From Gracilibacillus sp. YIM 98692 (GTDB lineage Bacteria; Bacillota; Bacilli; Bacillales; Amphibacillaceae): DNA of 64,000 nt. Shown in pieces: positions 48,873 to 59,996 of the stretch. Below the pieces are notes generated by a model. The model had not been told where the DNA came from, searched no databases, and saw only the letters and a program-made list of their open reading frames with translations. Each line of letters opens with the position of its first letter. Positions within the stretch are counted from its first letter, which is position 1. The translations under genes and the position numbers were made by a program. The stretch lies in contig NZ_WIXM01000002.1 in the NCBI RefSeq assembly GCF_010993965.1, positions 372,001-436,000 of the forward strand. Reading direction: 5' to 3'.

Positions 48873-49436
48873 ATGTCTTTTCTTGACCAAGAATACCGTG
48901 AGATTATAACCAAAGCGGTTATAGGAAAAGGTAGAAAATTCAAGCAAGACACCGATACGATAACGCCTGCACATCGACCGTCTAGTATTTTAGGATGTTG
49001 GATCATTAATCATCATTATCATGCAAAATTAGTAAAAAAAGATGTTGTGGAGATTAGGGGCAGCTATGATGTGAATGTTTGGTATGCATATAATGATAAT
49101 ACAAAAACAGAAGTCGTTACGGAACGGGTAGAATACACAGATCACATTAAATTAACGATTCGCGATAAACATCATTTTGGTGAGGATTGTGAAGTGTTAG
49201 CAAAAGTAATTCAACAACCAAACTGCTTAGAATGTAATATCGAAAAACATGGCCAAAAAATAAAAGTAGATGCTGAACGAGAATTTCTTGTAGAAGTACT
49301 TGGCGAAACAAAAGTAATTGTAAAAGTGGATCCTAGCGGCAAAGTGTATAATGATGATGATTGGGATCTAGAAATTACCGATGATGAATTAGACTCCATT
49401 GATCCGGACTTTTTAGCCGATGAAAAAGAAGAATAA
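48873..49436 (+). CDS. cotE: Outer spore coat morphogenetic protein CotE
   Basis: This 187-residue protein directs assembly of the outer spore coat. The family-specific segments are present: [20 protein letters not shown] at the start, [14 protein letters not shown], and [13 protein letters not shown]-like [13 protein letters not shown]. The C-terminal tail is strongly acidic ([21 protein letters not shown] region). The ATG at 48873 follows GAGGGAGGT. It stands alone with a terminator behind it; in B. subtilis the ymcA-cotE-mutS order is the same. Confidence 0.95.
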   Translation: MSFLDQEYREIITKAVIGKGRKFKQDTDTITPAHRPSSILGCWIINHHYHAKLVKKDVVEIRGSYDVNVWYAYNDNTKTEVVTERVEYTDHIKLTIRDKHHFGEDCEVLAKVIQQPNCLECNIEKHGQKIKVDAEREFLVEVLGETKVIVKVDPSGKVYNDDDWDLEITDDELDSIDPDFLADEKEE

Positions 49437-49441
49437 CCTTT

Positions 49442-49474
49442 ACAGTGTGGGCTTACCTCACACTGTATTTTTTT
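49442..49474 (+). terminator. Terminator after cotE
   Basis: ACAGTGTG and CACACTGT pair around a loop of about nine bases, then ATTTTTTT. Confidence 0.85.
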
Positions 49475-49533
49475 GTTTATTTTATCTTTACTCAAAACTG
49501 CTTAAAATCAGCTTGTCATTTGGTATGTTTTCT

Positions 49534-49562
49534 TTATTATCCATTTGTTACTGTGCTATAAT
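49534..49562 (+). promoter_or_regulatory. Candidate extended -10 promoter of mutSL
   Basis: TGC followed by TATAAT (49554-49562), with a weak TTATTA 17 bases upstream. It lies 36 bases before mutS. Confidence 0.5.
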
Positions 49563-49598
49563 GAAGGTTGAATTTAAAAGAACGTTGGGGGATATAGA

Positions 49599-52193
49599 AT
49601 GGGTTATACACCGATGATACAGCAATATTTGAATATAAAAGCTGAATATAAAGATTGCTTTTTATTTTTTCGTTTAGGAGATTTCTATGAAATGTTCTTT
49701 GATGATGCGAAAAAAGCAGCAATTGAGTTGGAAATAACATTAACCAGCCGTGATGGCGGTGGTGACGAAAGGATACCAATGTGCGGTGTGCCCTTTCATT
49801 CTTCAGAAAGCTACATTAAAGCATTGATTGATAAAGGTTATAAAGTAGCTATTTGTGAGCAAGTAGAAGACCCAAAAGCAGCAAAAGGTGTTGTAAGACG
49901 TGAAGTAGTTCAACTGATAACACCAGGTACCGTGATGGAAGGGAACATGTTAGATGATAAAGAAAATAATTATTTGGCGGTCATTGATCAAATAGATGAA
50001 ACACACTTTTCCTTTGCTTATACTGATATGTCAACAGGGGAAACTTTTGTCATGGAGATATCACAAGGCTGGAATGCTGTGCTTAGTGAATTAATTAACC
50101 GACCAATTAAAGAGATTATTGTAGACGAGCATTTAAAAGAATCATTTGTAGTAGATTTGAAAAGTAAGATGCAAGTCACGGTTACATATAATAAAGGTTG
50201 GCAGTTACCAGACCATATGTATCATCTCTCAGAGAATATAACAGATAAGGCCCTTCAAAATAGCTGTATTAAATTGTACAGCTATTTATATCAAACACAA
50301 AAGCGAGCATTTGAACATTTGAAAAAAGCACAGCTTATTGAGTTGAAAGAATATATGTCTCTTGACATGTATTCTAAGAAGAATTTAGAAATTACTTCTT
50401 CTATGATGAGGAATGAAAAATTCGGAAGCTTATTATGGGTGATCGATAGAACTGTAACAGCAATGGGGGCTAGGAAGCTTAAAAAATGGTTAGAACGGCC
50501 GTTATTAACTAGATCCATTATTGAAACAAGATTAAATCTTGTAGAAGGTTTTTATGATCAGTTCATGGAGCGAGAAGAAATTCGTGAGGCTCTTCAATCT
50601 ATCTATGATATTGAGCGTTTATCTGGAAGGGTTTCTTTTGGTAATGTTAATGCTCGGGATCTCATGCAGCTCAAAAGATCTTTAATGAAAGTGCCTGACA
50701 TTATTACCTTATTAAAACAATTCGATAATGAAGCCTTACAATCTTTAGCTGACAAAATTAACCCATTACCTGAGTTGTATCACTTACTTGATAACAGTAT
50801 TGCTGGAGACCCTCCTTTTTCTATTACAGAAGGTAATATTTTAAAAGACGGTTATAATCAACAATTGGATCAATATCGCGATGCATCACGAAACGGGAAA
50901 CACTGGATCGCTGCACTAGAACAAAAAGAAAAAGAAGAAACCCATATAAAATCTCTGAAAATTGGTTTTAATAAAGTATTTGGCTATTATATAGAAGTAA
51001 CACGGGCTAATTTACATCTTATCCCCGATGGCAGGTATGAACGGAAACAAACCTTAGCAAATGCTGAAAGATTTATCACGAATGAACTTAAAGAAAAAGA
51101 AAGTATGATTTTAGAAGCAGAAGAAAAAAGTGTCGAACTTGAATATCAATTATTTTTAGAAATTCGTGACCAAGTAAAAGCTTTTATTCCAGCATTGCAG
51201 AAACTAGCTGAGATAATTAGTGAATTAGATGTTTTACAAAGCTTTGCTTCTATTAGTGAAGAAAATGATTATGTCCGACCGCATTTCTCAGAAAAACAAC
51301 AAATTAGTTTACTAGAAAGCCGTCATCCTGTTGTGGAAAAAGTGATGAAAACAGAATCATTTGTTCCAAATGATATAAATCTGGAAGAAGAAAAACATTT
51401 ACTACTGATTACTGGTCCTAATATGTCTGGTAAAAGTACTTATATGCGTCAATTAGCTCTTACCATATTAATGGCACAAGTAGGCTGTTTTGTTCCTGCA
51501 AAATCTGCCCATTTGCCAATCTTTGATCAGATTTTCACGCGAATTGGAGCTGCCGATGATTTAGTTTCGGGTCAGAGTACTTTCATGGTGGAAATGTTAG
51601 AAGCGAACCATGCGATACAGCATGCAACCAATAAAAGTCTTATTCTTTTAGATGAGATTGGCAGAGGTACAAGTACTTACGATGGAATGGCCTTGGCACA
51701 AGCTATTATTGAATATCTTCATGATCATGTTCAGGCTAAGACTTTATTCTCTACTCATTATCATGAATTGACGAGTCTGGAAACTTCATTGCAAGCGATG
51801 AAAAACATTCATGTGAAGGCGGAAGAGATTGATGGGCGTGTTGTCTTTCTTCATCAAATTCATGAAGGTGCAGCAGATGAAAGCTACGGGATTCACGTTG
51901 CAAAATTAGCTGGTTTACCTGATCCCCTCATTAATAGAGCACAAGTTATCTTGGATAAGCTTGAGGAAAAAGGAGAAGAAAACACAGAAAAAGTTCAAGA
52001 AAGTGAAAAAGCCGATGTAATGGAGCAAATGACATTTTTTACAGAAAGAAAAGAGAAGAAACAAGAGCTGAATTCAAATGATACGGCAGCATTAAAATCT
52101 TTAAAAGGTTTGAATTTATTGGAAATGACACCAATGGAAGCGATGAATCAATTATATGATTTACAGAAAAAAGTGAAACGAGTAAAAGGATGA
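49599..52193 (+). CDS. mutS: DNA mismatch repair protein MutS
   Basis: This 864-residue ATPase recognises mismatches. The mismatch-binding domain has [14 protein letters not shown] (Phe-x-Glu at the start), then connector, core and clamp domains. The ATPase has Walker [10 protein letters not shown] (606-614), [16 protein letters not shown] and the STHYHEL switch. The ATG follows TGGGGGAT. It overlaps mutL by four bases (ATGA), so the two repair proteins are translationally coupled. Confidence 0.98.
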   Translation: MGYTPMIQQYLNIKAEYKDCFLFFRLGDFYEMFFDDAKKAAIELEITLTSRDGGGDERIPMCGVPFHSSESYIKALIDKGYKVAICEQVEDPKAAKGVVRREVVQLITPGTVMEGNMLDDKENNYLAVIDQIDETHFSFAYTDMSTGETFVMEISQGWNAVLSELINRPIKEIIVDEHLKESFVVDLKSKMQVTVTYNKGWQLPDHMYHLSENITDKALQNSCIKLYSYLYQTQKRAFEHLKKAQLIELKEYMSLDMYSKKNLEITSSMMRNEKFGSLLWVIDRTVTAMGARKLKKWLERPLLTRSIIETRLNLVEGFYDQFMEREEIREALQSIYDIERLSGRVSFGNVNARDLMQLKRSLMKVPDIITLLKQFDNEALQSLADKINPLPELYHLLDNSIAGDPPFSITEGNILKDGYNQQLDQYRDASRNGKHWIAALEQKEKEETHIKSLKIGFNKVFGYYIEVTRANLHLIPDGRYERKQTLANAERFITNELKEKESMILEAEEKSVELEYQLFLEIRDQVKAFIPALQKLAEIISELDVLQSFASISEENDYVRPHFSEKQQISLLESRHPVVEKVMKTESFVPNDINLEEEKHLLLITGPNMSGKSTYMRQLALTILMAQVGCFVPAKSAHLPIFDQIFTRIGAADDLVSGQSTFMVEMLEANHAIQHATNKSLILLDEIGRGTSTYDGMALAQAIIEYLHDHVQAKTLFSTHYHELTSLETSLQAMKNIHVKAEEIDGRVVFLHQIHEGAADESYGIHVAKLAGLPDPLINRAQVILDKLEEKGEENTEKVQESEKADVMEQMTFFTERKEKKQELNSNDTAALKSLKGLNLLEMTPMEAMNQLYDLQKKVKRVKG

Positions 52194-54058
52194 GTCAGAT
52201 GAAAATCATCGAACTACCTGATTACTTAGCCAATAAGATAGCAGCAGGTGAAGTAGTAGAAAGACCTGCCTCCGTTGTAAAGGAATTGGTCGAGAATAGT
52301 GTAGATGCAAAGAGTAGTACTATTAAAATTGAAGTGGTTGAGGCTGGGCTGCAATCTATAAAGATAACAGATGACGGTATTGGAATACCAAGAGATCAAT
52401 GTAAAAAGGCCTTTTTACGACATGCAACAAGTAAAATTTCAAATGAAAGTGATTTGTTTCATGTTCATACTCTAGGCTTCAGGGGAGAAGCTCTGGCGAG
52501 TATTGCTGCGGTAAGCCGGTTACAAGTCAAAACTTCAACAGGCGAGGAAGCTGGAACAATTCTAGAGTTAGAAGGTGGTACGATTATAGAAGAGTCTCGC
52601 GGTGATGCTAGGAAAGGAACTGAAATCATCGTGAATGACTTATTTTATAATACACCTGCTCGTTTAAAATATATGAAAACCGTCCATACTGAATTAGGAC
52701 ATATCACGGATATTGTCAATAGAATGGCATTCTCTCATCCGAATATTCGATTTGAGCTCTGGCATAATGAAAAAAGGATCTTTAAAACTTCTGGCAAAGG
52801 CGATTTATTGCAAATAGCAGCTTCTGTCTACGGTATGTCTGCAGCCAAAAAAATGATACCAGTTAAGACGCAAACACTTGATTATAAGATCGAAGGATAT
52901 ATTGCAAAACCTGAAATAAATCGAGCTACTAGAAATTATATGACTACGATTGTGAATGGTCGTTTTATTAAGAGTATCGCGTTAGCAAAAGCAATCACTA
53001 ATGGTTTTCATACGTTACTTCCAATTGGACGTCAGCCAATTGTCGTTTTAAGGGTTGAGATGGATCCTATTTTAATTGATGTGAATGTTCATCCAACGAA
53101 ACTAGAGGTACGGTTTAGTAAGGAGAGAGAGTTATATCAAGCAGTAGAGGAAATGATAAAAAAGGCATTGCAACAGGAAACACTCATTCCGTCTGGATCT
53201 CAAACAAATAAGAAAAAAGAAACAACTGTACAAAACGAGTTAGATTTAACACAAACAAGTATTGATATTTCTAGGTCTACCATTCCAAGAGAAATAGATC
53301 AAAACAAATCGGCATTAAAAGAATTAAAATTACCTGAATCAAATTATATAAAAGAAACAGAACCACAACATATTAAGAATAATCAAGAGAAAAAGCAAAT
53401 GGAACAACAGCTTGATCACGAAGAGGGATTAGTTCCAACAGATGAGGAAACGACAACTGATATTCCACATCATAATCGTGTTCCGCCATTATACCCAATT
53501 GGTCAGCATCATGGTACTTATATCTTAGCGCAAAACGATGAAGGTTTATTTATTATTGATCAACATGCAGCACAAGAAAGAGTTAAATATGAATTTTTTC
53601 GAGAAAAGATAGGGAAAGTGGAAAGTCAAGTACAAGATTTACTTGTACCGCTCACCTTTGACTTTACTCATCAGGAAGCATTGATCATCGAGGAATACAA
53701 GGAAGAGTTACAGAAGGTAGGTCTTTTCTTAGAACCATTTGGAGCAAGTACGTATGTGGTTCGTTCCCATCCAAATTGGTTTCCAAAAGGAGAAGAAGAA
53801 GATGTTCTTCGTGATATCGTAAATCAATTAATTAAAGATAAACAGATTAATATTCATAAACTGCGTGAAGAAGTAGCGATTTTAATGTCTTGTAAGAGAT
53901 CTATTAAAGCCAATCATTATTTAAATATAAAGGATATGGAAAAATTATTAACGGATTTAAGAGAGTGTGCAGATCCATTTACATGTCCGCACGGAAGACC
54001 GATTATTATACAATTCACAAAGTACGAGATGGAAAAGATGTTTAAACGTGTTATGTAG
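52190..54058 (+). CDS. mutL: DNA mismatch repair protein MutL with endonuclease motif
   Basis: This 622-residue GHKL ATPase acts with MutS. The N-terminal domain has [20 protein letters not shown]-type motif I, DDGIGI, and the [12 protein letters not shown] lid. A Lys/Gln/Glu-rich linker covers about 340-440. The C-terminal domain has [12 protein letters not shown] starting at Asp457, the metal-dependent nicking motif of Bacillus-type MutL, plus CPHGRPIII near the end. The start overlaps mutS; an alternative ATG at 52199 would remove three residues. Confidence 0.97.
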   Translation: MSQMKIIELPDYLANKIAAGEVVERPASVVKELVENSVDAKSSTIKIEVVEAGLQSIKITDDGIGIPRDQCKKAFLRHATSKISNESDLFHVHTLGFRGEALASIAAVSRLQVKTSTGEEAGTILELEGGTIIEESRGDARKGTEIIVNDLFYNTPARLKYMKTVHTELGHITDIVNRMAFSHPNIRFELWHNEKRIFKTSGKGDLLQIAASVYGMSAAKKMIPVKTQTLDYKIEGYIAKPEINRATRNYMTTIVNGRFIKSIALAKAITNGFHTLLPIGRQPIVVLRVEMDPILIDVNVHPTKLEVRFSKERELYQAVEEMIKKALQQETLIPSGSQTNKKKETTVQNELDLTQTSIDISRSTIPREIDQNKSALKELKLPESNYIKETEPQHIKNNQEKKQMEQQLDHEEGLVPTDEETTTDIPHHNRVPPLYPIGQHHGTYILAQNDEGLFIIDQHAAQERVKYEFFREKIGKVESQVQDLLVPLTFDFTHQEALIIEEYKEELQKVGLFLEPFGASTYVVRSHPNWFPKGEEEDVLRDIVNQLIKDKQINIHKLREEVAILMSCKRSIKANHYLNIKDMEKLLTDLRECADPFTCPHGRPIIIQFTKYEMEKMFKRVM

Positions 54059-54100
54059 GGATGGAATAAAAAGGAATCAATGCGGATAGAAGGGATGTAC

Positions 54101-55027
54101 ATGAAAAATAAAGTTGTAGCTGTAGTAGGACCGACAGCAGTAGGAAAAACCGCGTTAAGTATTGAAATTGCGAAGAGGTTTAACGGTGAAGTAATTAGTG
54201 GAGACTCTATGCAAGTATTCAAAGGGTTGGATATTGGAACAGCTAAAGTTACAGAAACGGAAAAACAAGGGGTTCCTCATCATATGATCGATTTATTAGA
54301 ACCTCATGAGTCATTTTCAGTAGCAGAATTCCAAAATATTGTCCGTCAAATTATGAAAGATATTCAACTAAGAGGAAAATTACCAGTTATAGCAGGTGGA
54401 ACCGGACTATATATACAAGCCATTCTGTTTGATTATCAGTTTGCGGATGAAGGTAGCAGTGAAGTTTATCGGTCAAAAATTGAAGAAGAAATAGAACGAG
54501 CCGGCATTGAATCCGTTTATCAAAGATTGAAATCAATTGATCCAAACCAAGCAGAAAAAGTGCATCCTAACAATAAAAGAAGGCTGATTCGAGCTTTAGA
54601 AGTATATGAACGAACAGGAAAAACAATGACTGAGCATCAAGCACAGCAAAGTACAGCGTTGTATGATTCCTATATTGTTGGTCTAGAAATGGACAGAACG
54701 ATTCTATATAGACGCATTAACGAACGTGTAGATCAGATGATAAATGAAGGGCTTATAGAGGAAGTAGAAAGGCTATTCCAACAAGGCTTAGCTAATCATC
54801 AATCGATGAGAGGAATTGGATACAAAGAGGTAATCGAGTATCTTCAAGGTAATCAAAGCTTAGCAGATTCAATTGAGTTACTTAAGCGTAATTCACGTCG
54901 TTTTGCCAAGAGACAGTATACATGGTTTCGAAACAAAATGCCGGTACACTGGTATCCCATTTTACCTGAAACGAAAGATAAGACTTTTAAAAATATTTTG
55001 ACTGATTTAGAAGGATTCTTACAATAA
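54101..55027 (+). CDS. miaA: tRNA dimethylallyltransferase MiaA
   Basis: This 308-residue enzyme adds a dimethylallyl group to A37 of tRNAs reading UNN codons, making the substrate for MiaB. P-loop GPTAVGKT is at residues 10-17. [30 protein letters not shown] and [11 protein letters not shown] are family landmarks. I chose ATG 54101, six bases after AAGGGATGT; ATG codons at 54080 and 54095 are possible but closer to or before that site. hfq follows, the common miaA-hfq pair. Confidence 0.95.
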   Translation: MKNKVVAVVGPTAVGKTALSIEIAKRFNGEVISGDSMQVFKGLDIGTAKVTETEKQGVPHHMIDLLEPHESFSVAEFQNIVRQIMKDIQLRGKLPVIAGGTGLYIQAILFDYQFADEGSSEVYRSKIEEEIERAGIESVYQRLKSIDPNQAEKVHPNNKRRLIRALEVYERTGKTMTEHQAQQSTALYDSYIVGLEMDRTILYRRINERVDQMINEGLIEEVERLFQQGLANHQSMRGIGYKEVIEYLQGNQSLADSIELLKRNSRRFAKRQYTWFRNKMPVHWYPILPETKDKTFKNILTDLEGFLQ

Positions 55028-55071
55028 AAATAGAATATTACTCTTATAGAGAAAAAAGAGGAGGATACACG

Positions 55072-55296
55072 ATGTCTCAAAATGTCAATATTCAAGATCA
55101 GTATTTGAATCAATTAAGAAAAGAACGCATTCCTTCTACCATTTTTTTAACAAATGGTTTTCAATTAAGAGGTGTGGTAAAAGCATTTGATAATTTTACC
55201 GTTTTATTAGATTCGGACGGAAAACAACAATTAATTTTTAAACATGCCATTTCCACATTTGTACCATCTAAAAATGTTACATTGGATAAAGAATAG
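55072..55296 (+). CDS. hfq: RNA chaperone Hfq
   Basis: This 74-residue Sm-like hexameric protein shows Sm1 ([25 protein letters not shown] region, residues 22-46) and Sm2 with the family signature FKHAIST. The short C-terminal tail is typical of Gram-positive Hfq. The ATG follows a good GAGGAGG site. It lies 44 bases after miaA and is followed by a terminator and the third copy of the structured repeat. Confidence 0.97.
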   Translation: MSQNVNIQDQYLNQLRKERIPSTIFLTNGFQLRGVVKAFDNFTVLLDSDGKQQLIFKHAISTFVPSKNVTLDKE

Positions 55297-55302
55297 ATGA
55301 GT

Positions 55303-55330
55303 TGGCGCTATTGATATAGCGCCATTTTTA
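55303..55330 (+). terminator. Terminator after hfq
   Basis: TGGCGCTAT and ATAGCGCCA form a nine-pair stem, followed by TTTTT. Confidence 0.9.
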
Positions 55331-55344
55331 TGTGAATATAAAGT

Positions 55345-55488
55345 GAGACTTCCATCAGTGAGGGGTTTCTTAACACCCCACTGATGGTTAGCGAAACTTA
55401 TCAGGGTGCTAGCGTCCGTTATCCCCCACTTATACTTTTGTCATTATTCTAAGTCTTGAAGTTGGGGTACGGAAGATTGTTCACTGTG
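55345..55488 (-). repeat. Structured ~140-nt repeat, copy 3, between hfq and hflX
   Basis: Read on the minus strand it follows TTTAT and begins CACAGTGAACAATCTTCCGT. It keeps ACTTAGAATAATGACAAAAG, GGATAACGGACGCTAGCACC and GATAAGTTTCGCTAACCATC, and ends with the intact hairpin CCATCAGTG / CACTGATGG. Copy 3 is the best preserved at the 3' end. Confidence 0.88.
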
Positions 55489-55551
55489 ATAAATTTGATA
55501 CATGAAATGTTGCTGTCAGTTCATGCTATGAGAAGAAAACAAGAAAAGTAG

Positions 55552-56802
55552 GTGGGCACAATCGAGAATGTATTACTAATAGCAGTTCATACAAATACCG
55601 CTGATAAAAATAGGTTTAAGTATTCATTAGAGGAATTGCAAGCATTAGTAGAGACAGCAAATGGCCGAGTAGTGAAAACTGTCATTCAAAATAGGTCAAA
55701 TCCCCATCAAGCATATTATTTAGGAGAGGGAAAGTTAAGTGAAATTGCAGAAATGATAAGAAAGGCAAATGTAGAATTAATTATTGCAAATGAAGAATTA
55801 ACGGGAGGTCAAATTCGCAACCTGCAAGAATTTCTTGATATCCGTGTAATAGATAGAAGTCAGCTGATATTAGACATTTTTGCTGCTCGCGCCAGAACGA
55901 AAGAAGGTAAGCTGCAAGTAGAATTAGCACAATATGCTTATATGCTGCCTCGCTTGCATGGACAAGGCTCTGAATTATCCCGGTTAGGGGGAGGTATTGG
56001 AACTAGAGGTCCTGGTGAAACGAAACTGGAAACGGACCGGCGTCATATTCAACGACGGATGGATGACATTAAAAAAAGATTAACACAAGTGGTTAATCAA
56101 CGAGAGCAATATCGAGAAAAAAGGCGCAGAAATACAATGTTTCAAATTGCCCTTGTCGGTTATACAAATGCAGGCAAATCAACCATTTTCAACAGCTTGG
56201 CTAAAAGCAATACATTAAATGAAGATAAATTGTTTGCAACATTAGATCCACTTACAAGGAAATTATATTTACCCTCAGGTTTAGAAGTTATTATTACAGA
56301 CACTGTAGGGTTTATTCAAGATTTACCAACCGAATTAATTGCCGCATTTAGATCTACATTAGAAGAGGTGAAGGATGCTGATATCATTTTGCATGTCACA
56401 GATGTATCAGCACCGAATATGGAGGATCACGAACGAACCGTAAAAAACTTATTAAACGATTTAAATGCAAATCAAATTCCTGCGTTATTTTTATATAATA
56501 AAAAAGATTTAATTAATCAGGAACAGTTTGTACCAGATTCACACCCTTATCTATTGATGAGTGCAAAAAATGACCTGGACATCAATATAGTAAAAGAAAA
56601 GATAGAAAGCTTGATTAAAGAAATTTGGCAACCTTATCAATGCTTTTTACCTGAGTCATTAAGTCATGAATTGGTTTTTATGAAGCAGCATTCCTTAGTA
56701 ACGCATTATACTTATAATGAATCACAGTTAGGATATAAGGTAGAAGGCTATGTGGATCCTGAGCATCCAGTAATGAAGCAAGTAAAGGAGTATAGTATGT
56801 AA
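55552..56802 (+). CDS. hflX: GTPase HflX
   Basis: This 416-residue ribosome-associated GTPase splits stalled ribosomes after stress. The N-terminal HflX domain has YYLGEGKLSEIAEMIRK and GTRGPGETKLETDRR, followed by a coiled coil. The G domain has GYTNAGKST at 203-211, DTVGFIQDLP and NKKD. The start is GTG directly after an in-frame stop, with a weak ribosome binding site. It overlaps ynbB by one base. Together with hfq upstream it forms the common hfq-hflX arrangement, here split by a repeat. Confidence 0.94.
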   Translation: MGTIENVLLIAVHTNTADKNRFKYSLEELQALVETANGRVVKTVIQNRSNPHQAYYLGEGKLSEIAEMIRKANVELIIANEELTGGQIRNLQEFLDIRVIDRSQLILDIFAARARTKEGKLQVELAQYAYMLPRLHGQGSELSRLGGGIGTRGPGETKLETDRRHIQRRMDDIKKRLTQVVNQREQYREKRRRNTMFQIALVGYTNAGKSTIFNSLAKSNTLNEDKLFATLDPLTRKLYLPSGLEVIITDTVGFIQDLPTELIAAFRSTLEEVKDADIILHVTDVSAPNMEDHERTVKNLLNDLNANQIPALFLYNKKDLINQEQFVPDSHPYLLMSAKNDLDINIVKEKIESLIKEIWQPYQCFLPESLSHELVFMKQHSLVTHYTYNESQLGYKVEGYVDPEHPVMKQVKEYSM

Positions 56803-58028
56803 TGGAAATGACAGATATCATCGAAGAACAACTGAAACCAATTTTTAAACAGATTGATGAAATAGAATTCATGAACCAACAGAAAGTATTACATGCTTTT
56901 CAAAAGCATCAAGTAGCAGATAGTGATTTTCATCCGACAACTGGATACGGATACGATGATTTTGGTCGGGATAAACTAGAATCTGTGTATGCTGCTGTTT
57001 TTGGAACAGAAGATGCATTAGTTCGGCCACAATTAGTATCCGGTACTCATGCGATTTCCACAGCTTTGTTTGGTGTACTTAGGCCGAACGATGAATTGCT
57101 GTATATCACAGGGAAACCATACGATACATTGGAGCAAGTAATTGGAGCAAACAAAAATGTTCCAGGGTCATTAACAGACCTAGGTATTACATATCAACAT
57201 GTTCCCTTAAAAGAAGGAAATGTGGACATGTCTGCTGTTAAACATATGCTTTCCAGTAAAACCAAGGTAATAGCTATTCAGCGCTCAAAAGGATATGATG
57301 ATAGACCTTCTATCGATGTGATGTCAATAAAAGAAATCATTGAACGAATACGGTCTTGGGGTTATAACGGTATTATTTTTATTGATAATTGTTACGGAGA
57401 GTTTGTTGAAACAATAGAACCTACTGATATCGGGGCAGATCTCATGGCCGGTTCTTTGATTAAAAATCCTGGTGGTGGAATTGTAAGAATAGGTGGCTAT
57501 ATTGTAGGGAATGCTAATTTAATAAAGAAAGCTTCTTATCGCTTAACAGCACCTGGTATCGGAAAGGAAGTTGGGGCAAGTATAGGAATGCTGCAAGAAA
57601 TGTATCAAGGGTTTTTTATGGCACCGCACATTGTAAGCCAAGCTTTGAAGGGGGCCATATTCACATCTGCTTATCTAACCAAACTTGGTTTTCAAACTAC
57701 CCCTCACTATCAAAGTAAAAGAACAGATTTAATTCAGTCAGTTACTTTTGATACAGCAGAACAAATGGTGAGGTTCTGTCAAACCATTCAAAAGCAGTCA
57801 CCAATTAATTCACATGTGACACCCTATCCTGCTCCAATGCCAGGATATACGAGTGATGTAATTATGGCTGCAGGCACCTTTATTCAAGGAGCTAGTTTAG
57901 AGTTAACAGCAGATGGGCCAATAAGAGAACCTTATACAGCATTTGTTCAAGGTGGGTTAACCTATTCACATGTCAAAAATGCAGTAATCGAGGCATCAAA
58001 GCAGTTAAAAGAACCTTCAAAACTCTAG
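56802..58028 (+). CDS. ynbB: PLP-dependent YnbB family protein (methionine gamma-lyase-like)
   Basis: This 408-residue fold-type I PLP enzyme belongs to the YnbB/aluminium-resistance family related to cystathionine beta-lyases. Expected PLP Lys221 lies in AGSLIKNPGGG, preceded by IFIDNCYGEFVE with the PLP-binding Asp. The substrate is not settled; family names (aluminium resistance, methionine gamma-lyase) should be used with care. The ATG overlaps the hflX stop. glnR follows about 90 bases downstream, the B. subtilis order. Confidence 0.9.
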   Translation: MEMTDIIEEQLKPIFKQIDEIEFMNQQKVLHAFQKHQVADSDFHPTTGYGYDDFGRDKLESVYAAVFGTEDALVRPQLVSGTHAISTALFGVLRPNDELLYITGKPYDTLEQVIGANKNVPGSLTDLGITYQHVPLKEGNVDMSAVKHMLSSKTKVIAIQRSKGYDDRPSIDVMSIKEIIERIRSWGYNGIIFIDNCYGEFVETIEPTDIGADLMAGSLIKNPGGGIVRIGGYIVGNANLIKKASYRLTAPGIGKEVGASIGMLQEMYQGFFMAPHIVSQALKGAIFTSAYLTKLGFQTTPHYQSKRTDLIQSVTFDTAEQMVRFCQTIQKQSPINSHVTPYPAPMPGYTSDVIMAAGTFIQGASLELTADGPIREPYTAFVQGGLTYSHVKNAVIEASKQLKEPSKL

Positions 58029-58037
58029 AAATCTTTA

Positions 58038-58054
58038 TGTGAGGAATTCTTACA
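58038..58054 (+). promoter_or_regulatory. GlnR/TnrA operator upstream of glnR
   Basis: TGTGAGGAATTCTTACA is a perfect match to TGTnA-N7-TnACA. It ends four bases before the -35 box of the glnR promoter and would allow autoregulation of glnRA. Confidence 0.85.
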
Positions 58055-58058
58055 CAAG

Positions 58059-58086
58059 TTGACAACTAATATACTTCGTGTATAAT
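58059..58086 (+). promoter_or_regulatory. SigA promoter of glnRA
   Basis: A perfect TTGACA and a perfect TATAAT with a 16-base spacer, 32 bases before glnR and adjacent to the operator. Confidence 0.88.
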
Positions 58087-58118
58087 GTATGTATGGAATG
58101 TAAGAGAGGGGTGAGTAG

Positions 58119-58514
58119 ATGAGCGATTTTGAAAGACGTTCAATGCCCTTGTTTTCCATTGGAATCGTTAAATCTCTAACTGGTTTGACAGCAAGACAAA
58201 TACGATACTATGAACAGCATGATCTTGTACACCCATCAAGAACAGAAGGCAACCAGCGCTTATTTTCTTTCAATGATGTGGACAGGCTTTTGGAAATCAA
58301 AGATTTGATTGAAAAAGGGCTTAACCTTGCAGGGATTAAACAAGTATTACATATGCAAGAATTGCCGAAGACAAATCAATCAAATGATGAACAGAAAAAG
58401 CCAGAGTTGACGGAGAAAGAATTGCGTAAAATCCTTCATAAGGAGCTTCTCGACGCAGGTAGGTTAGGCAAAACTTCGTTAAGGCAGGGAGAATTATCAC
58501 GATTCTTCCATTAA
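58119..58514 (+). CDS. glnR: MerR family nitrogen regulator GlnR
   Basis: This 131-residue repressor has the MerR winged helix at residues 8-78 ([22 protein letters not shown], in two overlapping parts, and [14 protein letters not shown]). Its C-terminal tail ([10 protein letters not shown]) is the feedback-sensing segment that contacts glutamine synthetase. GlnR represses glnRA in nitrogen excess. The ATG follows AGAGAGGGGTGAG. glnA follows after 20 bases, and the operator and promoter lie just upstream. Confidence 0.96.
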   Translation: MSDFERRSMPLFSIGIVKSLTGLTARQIRYYEQHDLVHPSRTEGNQRLFSFNDVDRLLEIKDLIEKGLNLAGIKQVLHMQELPKTNQSNDEQKKPELTEKELRKILHKELLDAGRLGKTSLRQGELSRFFH

Positions 58515-58534
58515 TAAAAAAAGGAGAGTTGATA

Positions 58535-59866
58535 ATGGGATTAACAAAAGAAGAAATCAAACAGAGAATTCAAGAAGAGGACGTAAAATTCATCCGCTTA
58601 CAATTCACAGATTTACTTGGTACAATTAAAAACGTAGAAATTCCATTAAGTCAGTTAGACAAAGCTTTAGACAATCAGATGGTATTTGATGGTTCTTCTA
58701 TCGAAGGTTTTGTACGTATCGAAGAATCTGACATGAAGCTTTACCCAGACTTAGACACTTTTGTTGTATTCCCTTGGACTTCTGAAAAAGGTAAAGTAGC
58801 TCGTTTTATTTGTGATATATACAATACAGATGGCACACCGTTTGAAGGTTGCCCTCGTTATAACTTAAAACGCAATTTAAAAAGGGCTGAAGAGCTTGGT
58901 TTTACAGCGTTTAATATTGGTACAGAGCCTGAATTTTTCTTATTTAAACTAGACGAAAAAGGCGAGCCATCCTTAGAATTAAATGATAAAGGTGGTTATT
59001 TTGACCTTGCACCAACCGATTTAGGTGAGAATTGCCGCCGAGACATTGTGTTAGAATTAGAAGAGATGGGCTTTGAAATTGAAGCTTCTCACCACGAAGT
59101 TGCTCCAGGTCAGCATGAAATTGACTTTAAATACTCTGATGCTGTAAAACATGCAGATGATATTCAAACATTTAAATTAGTGGTTAAAACAATTGCACGT
59201 AAGCACGGTCTGCATGCAACATTTATGCCAAAACCATTATTTGGTGTAAACGGTTCTGGTATGCACTGTAATATGTCATTATTCAAAGGGAAAACAAATA
59301 CTTTCCTAGATGAAAATGGCCCACTACAGTTAAGTGAAACTGCATATCAATTTATTGCAGGTACTATTAAACATGCGCTTTCATTTACTGCAGTAACAAA
59401 TCCAACAGTTAATTCATTTAAACGTTTAGTTCCTGGTTATGAGGCACCTTGCTATGTGGCATGGTCTGGATCTAACCGTAGTCCATTGATCCGTGTACCC
59501 GCTTCCCGTGGATTAAGTACCCGTGTTGAAGTACGTAGTGTAGACCCAGCTGCAAACCCTTATCTAGCACTATCTGTACTATTAGCATCTGGATTAGATG
59601 GTATTGAAAACCAATTAGAGGCTCCAAAAGCAGTAGATCGTAACATCTACATTATGGACAAAGAAGAAAGAGAAGCTAATGGTGTCAAAGATTTACCAGC
59701 AACTCTTTCAGATGCATTAGAATACTTAAAAAATGATGAAGTAATTGTGGAAGCTTTAGGTGAGCACTTGTTCGAACATTTCATTGAATCAAAAGAAATT
59801 GAATGGGATATGTTCCGTACACAAGTTCATCCTTGGGAAAGAGAACAGTATATTCAAGCATATTAA
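58535..59866 (+). CDS. glnA: Glutamine synthetase, type I-alpha
   Basis: This 443-residue enzyme makes glutamine from glutamate, ammonia and ATP, and in its feedback-inhibited form signals to GlnR and TnrA. Landmarks are [17 protein letters not shown], the metal and glutamate sites EPEFFLF and [20 protein letters not shown] and the [11 protein letters not shown] loop. No adenylylation Tyr motif of GSI-beta is seen. The ATG at 58535 follows AAAAGGAGAG. A terminator follows. Confidence 0.98.
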   Translation: MGLTKEEIKQRIQEEDVKFIRLQFTDLLGTIKNVEIPLSQLDKALDNQMVFDGSSIEGFVRIEESDMKLYPDLDTFVVFPWTSEKGKVARFICDIYNTDGTPFEGCPRYNLKRNLKRAEELGFTAFNIGTEPEFFLFKLDEKGEPSLELNDKGGYFDLAPTDLGENCRRDIVLELEEMGFEIEASHHEVAPGQHEIDFKYSDAVKHADDIQTFKLVVKTIARKHGLHATFMPKPLFGVNGSGMHCNMSLFKGKTNTFLDENGPLQLSETAYQFIAGTIKHALSFTAVTNPTVNSFKRLVPGYEAPCYVAWSGSNRSPLIRVPASRGLSTRVEVRSVDPAANPYLALSVLLASGLDGIENQLEAPKAVDRNIYIMDKEEREANGVKDLPATLSDALEYLKNDEVIVEALGEHLFEHFIESKEIEWDMFRTQVHPWEREQYIQAY

Positions 59867-59871
59867 TAAAG

Positions 59872-59908
59872 AAAAGTCCCTTGATTGTTATGATCAAGGG
59901 ACTTTTCT
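59872..59908 (+). terminator. Terminator after glnA
   Basis: AAAAGTCCCTTGAT and ATCAAGGGACTTTT pair with an eight-base loop, followed by CTTT. It could also serve minus-strand lexA transcripts. Confidence 0.88.
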
Positions 59909-59996
59909 TTATATGAACCGATCAAAAAAAGTTTTTACTATGCTATGTTTAGGAGTTCCATAGAGTTATGTAGGATAGCTTATACCAAAAGTAAAC

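Noticed and set aside
48704-49006. 100-residue minus-strand frame upstream of and into cotE
   Set aside because: It overlaps the start of cotE, which is a clear gene, and shows no family features.
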